A stretch of DNA of 64,000 nt. Source: Cryptomeria japonica (lineage: Eukaryota; Streptophyta; Pinopsida; Cupressales; Cupressaceae). Shown here piece by piece: positions 59,151 to 64,000 of the stretch. The DNA lies in the NCBI RefSeq assembly GCF_030272615.1, contig NC_081411.1, positions 215,122,654 to 215,186,653 on the forward strand, in the 5' to 3' direction. A model generated the notes under the pieces. The model was not told where the DNA came from. It saw nothing but the letters and a program-made list of their open reading frames with translations, and did not search any database. The position numbers and the translations under genes were made by a program. Every line of letters begins with the position of its first letter. Position 1 is the first letter of the stretch.

Positions 59151-61130
59151 GTTTTTTCATAGATCTGGAACTAACAAAAAAATATGTTTTACTTCAAGAT
59201 AAAATAAGAATGAATGTGCTAAAATTTTAGCATAAGAACTTTTACTTCTTCTAAAGGTATATAAGTAAATGAATAGCATTTCTAAAATTTGATCCTCCTA
59301 AATGATTGATTAAATCACTTTAATTAAAGTTTTTCGGTGAGTAAGCAAACAAGCAATCCTTTTTAATCATGGAATAGTGTATAACTATGATGGCTTCCTC
59401 AGGAATTAGGGTTTCTTCATTTGGTATCACTGCCCACATCAATAGAGGAAGATATGAATTCAGTAAGGAAAATGAAAAAGACGAGAAGATCCAGCAAATT
59501 AATTTTACGGCACTGAAAGCCATTTTTTAATTAGATTATGCATTGAAAAATTCGAACAGGAGGAGAAGCTTGATTATGCATTGAAAAATTGAACAGGGAA
59601 GAAGACATGAGAAAGAAATACCCTCCAAGAAGAAATCAATTCCATATTCTATTAAAAAGTTTATGTAGTATTAAATCCTTTTTTTTGTCATTTAAAAATA
59701 TTGTACTCTTTGTCACTTTAAAGATATTTTTTCATTAATCTCTTTTCTTAATTCTATCTCGTTATCTCTCCATATTTCTCCATCCCTATATCTCTTTATC
59801 AATTGATCTTATGTACATCACAGGATACAAAAAGATTCATCAAAATTTTTAATTATTAAATGAAATTTTCAATTGAAAAATGTGCTCCACTTGAAATTGA
59901 TAGCTTCATCTATTGAGAAAAGCCAATAATCCCACTTCACATAACGAATGACTATTCAAATAAAACTTTTTTATCTTAGACTATTTCCAAAAAAACATGT
60001 TGATAATCTATGCTACCTTATATATTACATTAGGGAAAGTGTACCAATAGCCGTTATAGCTAGCTTCATGCACCCGCATATTCTAAAGGTACATCTGATA
60101 TTGACAAAAAAAATAACTTGTAGCTATTTTTTGGCTTCTGGTAGTAATGATGCACAGTATGGGATCCATTATGCACGCAAGGGTCAAAAAGTACACTTTT
60201 CAAAGTGTTGTTCGATGCCTGTTTAAAGATGCCCCAATAACTATGCACTTAAAATAACCAATACTTATGCACAAATATCCCAGTACTCGTGTACTATGGG
60301 TACCAATAAAAGTGCACAAATGGGCCAATTATGGTCCAAATTTTTTAAAAAATGAGCGGCTATTCGTACATGTGTAATTTATTAATGAATTTTTAGTTAT
60401 TTATTTTTTGATTTTTTTTAAAGTTAGTAATTGGAGGGTTGGGTGTGCAAGGAGAAAACGGTTATTGGAACATGAATAGTAACTAGTCCTCTTCCCCTAT
60501 ATTGTTTAATTTGTATTCATTTTTATTTGACTTGCATAAAAGTTTATATGTAATTAACATTTTATTTTTTTAATAGATTCTATTTTACTTTTAATTTTTT
60601 CAAGTTTGATTTTACTTTAACTTTTAATATAAAAGTTATAATTTTATCTTTAACAATTTCAATTTAATTAATTTCAATTTTTAATATTTTATTTGAAGTA
60701 TAAGTTTAATTTTATTATTTAATCTATTAAAGAATATGATTATATTTACATTCAATTTTATAATTTTTTTTATATGTTAAGAATGAATTTATCTTTCAGT
60801 CAACACTAACATTATCTGTAATATATTAATTATATTTTTAGGTACATATTTCATTAATATTTCAATTCTAAAAAAAATAAAATTATATTTAATTATTTAT
60901 TTACTTAATAAGTTTCTTATTTATATTTAGATGTTGATATATTTTTTCTTTGTATTTAGTTTATTCTATTTTAATTTTTTTAATTTATATTTAAGTCTGA
61001 AATTTATTTTAATTACTTATGTCTTCTTATGAAATTACAAATAATAATTAAAAGTTATAAGGATAATTTAGTTTATAATTGTTTATTTTTAAATTTCAAT
61101 AATTGTATATTAATCCATTTAAAAAAAAAT
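59151..61130. other. No gene seen
   Basis: AT-rich. gattatgcattgaaaaatt is repeated at about 59533 and 59571. The ORFs at 59523-59320 (minus) and 59948-60226 resemble no family. Confidence 0.4.
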
Positions 61131-62097
61131 CATCTCTCTACTTTGACCCCCTCTCTATTTATGTCTTTCCCATTCTATCTCTATCTCTATCTTATTCACT
61201 CTATCTCTCCTACTCTCTCTCTATATGTCCTTTCTACCTCTCTCTGTATATCACTTCATATATCTTGATCATTTCATCTACAGTATCCCCCTCTTCCATT
61301 GTGTCCCTCTTTCTATCTTTATTTATCCCCACTCCCTTTTTCTATATCTCTTTAATTCTCTCTCCTCTTTCTACTTCTCTCGCTCCCTCTCCCCCCTCTC
61401 TTTGTTAATCGGTATATATATATATATCTCATACACACACACATACACTTTGTCTCTTCTTCCCTATTTCTATCTCTTTATCTTTCCTCTTCTCCATCTA
61501 TCTCCCCCTCTCTCTATTACACGTATCTATCACTTTCTTTCTCTCTCACTCTTGCCCCCTATTTCTACCCCACCCTTTCTATCTATATCTCAGTATCTCT
61601 ACTACTCTTATTCAATCCATCTCTCCCTCTAGAACTCCCACATTATATCTCTATCTCTTTCTTTCTCTATGTCGATTTGCCTTTCACTCCTCTCTCTATC
61701 TCCTTCTCTATCTTTATCACCCTTAGATTTCATCTCCTTCTCTTTCACTTCCTATATATCTATCTCTCCCTTTTTATCTCCCCCTCTCTATCCCAACTAT
61801 ATCACTCTCCCTCTCTTCATATTTATTTGTATTTCTACTTCTTTATTTTTTGGTTTCTCTTTCTATCTCCCCCTCCCTCTATATTTTGTTTATATCTCTA
61901 TATCTCTTTCACTCTATATCATCATCTATATATCTCTCTATCCCTCCCTCTTCCTCTATATATCTCTATCTCTTCATCTTTCCTTCATACCTTTCTATCT
62001 CTTCATCTCTATCTCTCTCTCCATCTGTCTCCCTCTTCCTACACCTCTATATCTATATCTCTTTGTCGCTCTATCTCTATCCCTCCATAGTTTTTCT

Positions 62098-62156
<59 letters not shown>

Positions 62157-62350
62157 ACCATACCATCTCTCTACTGCTACATATCTCCATCTCTCTACCT
62201 CTTAGTTTATATCACTTCCTATTTCTACCTTTATCTGTCTATCTCCCCCCATCATTCTCTCCATCTCCATCTCCATCTCTATCTATAACTCCTTACCTCT
62301 CTCTTGCTCTTTCCCCCTCTATCTCTCCCTCTCTCTCCATATCTCCCTAT
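61130..62350. repeat. 1.2-kb pyrimidine-rich tract
   Basis: The plus strand is almost entirely C and T with interspersed A, built of degenerate tctatctc/tctctccc units, with a pure (TC)n run of about 26 units at 62102-62154. All three plus frames are open for long stretches because the repeat lacks stops; those ORFs are artefacts. Confidence 0.9.
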
Positions 62351-63187
62351 TGTAAACATAACATGTCTTAATTGTAATGGACATCGATTATCTTCACGAT
62401 TCAAAGGTTTTGTTTTAGTCAGTTTTTGATCCATATAAGTGGATGCATAGTTGATTTGAAGTTATCACTTCTATATTTAGACCTTCATTGCACAAACATC
62501 ATTTGCTAAATAGCCTACCAATTGATCTAGTGTGCTACACAAAAGTATGCAACAAATAGACCATAATTTTCTCTAACTTACCTTCCAAACCTTTTCGGTA
62601 TACCCATTGCACACCAAGATGTGATTGCTAGTATAGTCTTTTACAAAAAAGCTGTTCAATTATATATGATTCAAAGTAGGTATAAGAAATATTACCCTCT
62701 AGCTATTAAATTGCTTATGAAATCTACGAAATCTAAAAAGACAATTGACATGAAAATCTCGCGAACTTCTTTTACTTATTAAAAATACTGAAAAACAAAA
62801 GTCCGCAAGAAACAGTTTTTTAAAATATTTTAAAATGCAATCAATAACAATCTTGACAAATCATCAATGAAACTGTAATTCGGAGAAGACAAATAATTAT
62901 CACCTATTCCGCATAAAAGATTATAAATAGCACTAATATTCCAAAACAAAAAATTAAGTTTGACCAAATGCATCCATCATGACGGTGCGAAATTGTAAAA
63001 TTGTTACATCATATGGCCTGTTTAGATGATTTGTCTATTAGTATTACTTCACAATGTCAATGATTTGTTTTGACTTTTGAGGCAATTCCTTTTGGATATA
63101 TTTGTCATCCTGCATTATGTTTCTTGAGCCGATCGGAAGATCACATTTATAGAGACGTCCAAGCTAACCCGGAATCTGTAATACACA
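62351..63187 (+). promoter_or_regulatory. Upstream region of the dioxygenase gene
   Basis: No ORF. It would hold promoter and 5' UTR. tataaatagc near 62921-62930 is a TATA-like box about 255 bases before the ATG; it is a candidate only. Confidence 0.35.
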
Positions 63188-63594
63188 ATGTCTTACCCGC
63201 TACAATTTCCCATTGAAGCCATTGGATCTAAAGCTGATCTCCCTGTAATCGACATCTCCGAATTACCACAAGATTTGGATGCTGAAGATCTGACCCACCT
63301 TCGAGATCATCCCGTCATCGCCAAACTTAGGAAGGCGTGTAGAGAATGGGGATTTTTCTACCTTGTCAACCATGGAATTCGAGTAGAGATTCTGGATAAC
63401 ATTCGGAATGCTACCCGGCCGAGATTTATTATCCATGCCCACAGAGGTTAAGGACAGAGCTACAACTTGTAAGCCATACGATAATTACTATCGAAGCCCT
63501 AATTTTGAGACATTCAGTCTTCCTGACTCAACTAATCCCGATTCATTGGACCAAATGTTTTTGAATATATGGCCGCAAGGAAATCTAAATTTCT
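63188..63594 (+). pseudogene. 2OG-Fe(II) dioxygenase, exon 1 (frameshifted)
   Basis: The ATG at 63188 starts MSYPLQFPIEAIGSKADLPV then IDISELPQDL, then LRKACREWGFFYLVNHGI, the DIOX_N domain (PxIDxxxL ... ACxxWGFFxxxNHG). At about 63415-63425 the frame changes, and the domain continues RDLLSMPTEVKDRA, then YRSPNFETFSLPDS and MFLNIWPQGN. This is about 130 residues, the usual size for this exon. No organelle signal is seen; the family is cytosolic. Members hydroxylate or oxidise small molecules (hormones, flavonoids, alkaloids) with 2-oxoglutarate and Fe(II). The substrate cannot be told; gibberellin- or auxin-oxidase-like enzymes are possible. The exon's 3' splice border is unclear. Confidence 0.75.
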
Positions 63595-63689
63595 GATACG
63601 TTATTTCATCTTTACTTTTTCGTGTTTCTAAGCCTAATTCATTAGGCTATGTCCCAGTAATTAAGTTTCTGTATCATTTTGCTTGGCAG

Positions 63690-64000
63690 CGAGAAGATGG
63701 CAACGTACGGTTTGTGTGTCTCAAATCTTGCACCAAAAATCACAAAAATAATTCTTCTAAGCCTGGGGTTGGATGCCAAAGCTTTCTACCACTCCCACTT
63801 CGAAAAGTGCACATCAAGATTGCGCATAAACGGCTACTCATCGAGAAAAAAAAGATATCGAGGAGGAGACACTTGGTTCTCATGAAGATATCGGGTGCCT
63901 CACAATCCTATACCAAGATAATGTGGGAGGCCTTCAAATTCGATCTCAGGAGGGCGAGTGGTTAAACGTCGAACCTCTGTCTCATTCATTTGTTGTAAAT
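63690..64000 (+). pseudogene. 2OG-Fe(II) dioxygenase, exon 2 (cut by window edge)
   Basis: It follows acceptor gcttggcag (63681-63689). First frame: SNLAPKITKIILLSLGLDAK then [15 protein letters not shown]. At the A8 run 63846-63853 the frame shifts. The second frame gives [20 protein letters not shown] then [20 protein letters not shown] and SHSFVVN at the edge. The iron-binding HxD is present as HED (usually HTD). The distal His and the 2OG-binding RxS lie beyond the window. One A fewer in the run would join the frames, so either this is a pseudogene or the run is a sequencing or assembly error. Confidence 0.78.

Noticed and set aside
61029-62371. Four overlapping ORFs of 79-178 residues rich in Ser, Leu, Tyr and Pro
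   Set aside because: They arise because the CT-rich tract lacks stop codons in three frames; there is no domain, no codon bias and no splice context.

Overview
Plant nuclear DNA from a large, retrotransposon-choked genome, most likely a gymnosperm and probably a conifer. Spliceosomal introns, plant-type receptor-like kinase, pentatricopeptide (PPR) and 2-oxoglutarate dioxygenase genes, and Ty1/copia and Ty3/gypsy elements primed by initiator tRNA-Met all point to a seed plant. A Penelope-like retroelement with a GIY-YIG domain narrows this: among plants such elements are known mainly from conifers. The species cannot be named from the sequence.

Layout. 1-9.4 kb: decayed transposon debris: a hypothetical ORF, a LINE reverse-transcriptase remnant, and two copies of a gypsy-type leader either side of a gag-like remnant and an LTR. 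9.06-19.05 kb: a 5'-truncated Penelope-like element on the minus strand, cut in two by a 9.2-kb non-autonomous gypsy-type LTR element (5-bp target duplication ATACC). 19-23.6 kb: SINE-like copies and no clear gene. 23.6-41.5 kb: one plus-strand gene, now a pseudogene, encoding a helical N-terminal domain resembling the HeLo/MLKL four-helix domain followed by an RLK/Pelle-type protein kinase. Its exons are broken by a perfect palindrome with a hammerhead-like motif, a block holding a 5.5-kb chromovirus-like gypsy element (TSD GAGGA), a hAT-like MITE at a splice donor, a 5.4-kb copia element flanked by a 257-bp duplication, and a templated filler insertion. 41.5-44.4 kb: AT-rich DNA with an 83-unit TA microsatellite seeded on a SINE tail. 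44.4-57.05 kb: a 12.6-kb Tekay/Del-like chromovirus with 3.7-kb LTRs (TSD AATCT), carrying a solo LTR (TSD GGGGA). 57-64 kb: a PPR pseudogene fragment, a 1.2-kb pyrimidine tract, and the start of a frameshifted 2OG-Fe(II) dioxygenase gene running off the right edge.

How it fits together. Only two loci look like former host genes with recognisable products: the HeLo-like kinase and the dioxygenase. The rest is mostly a layered record of insertions. Because host reading frames and target duplications survive at the insertion points, the order of many events can be read directly. All retroelement polyproteins here carry stops or frameshifts, so none looks autonomous.
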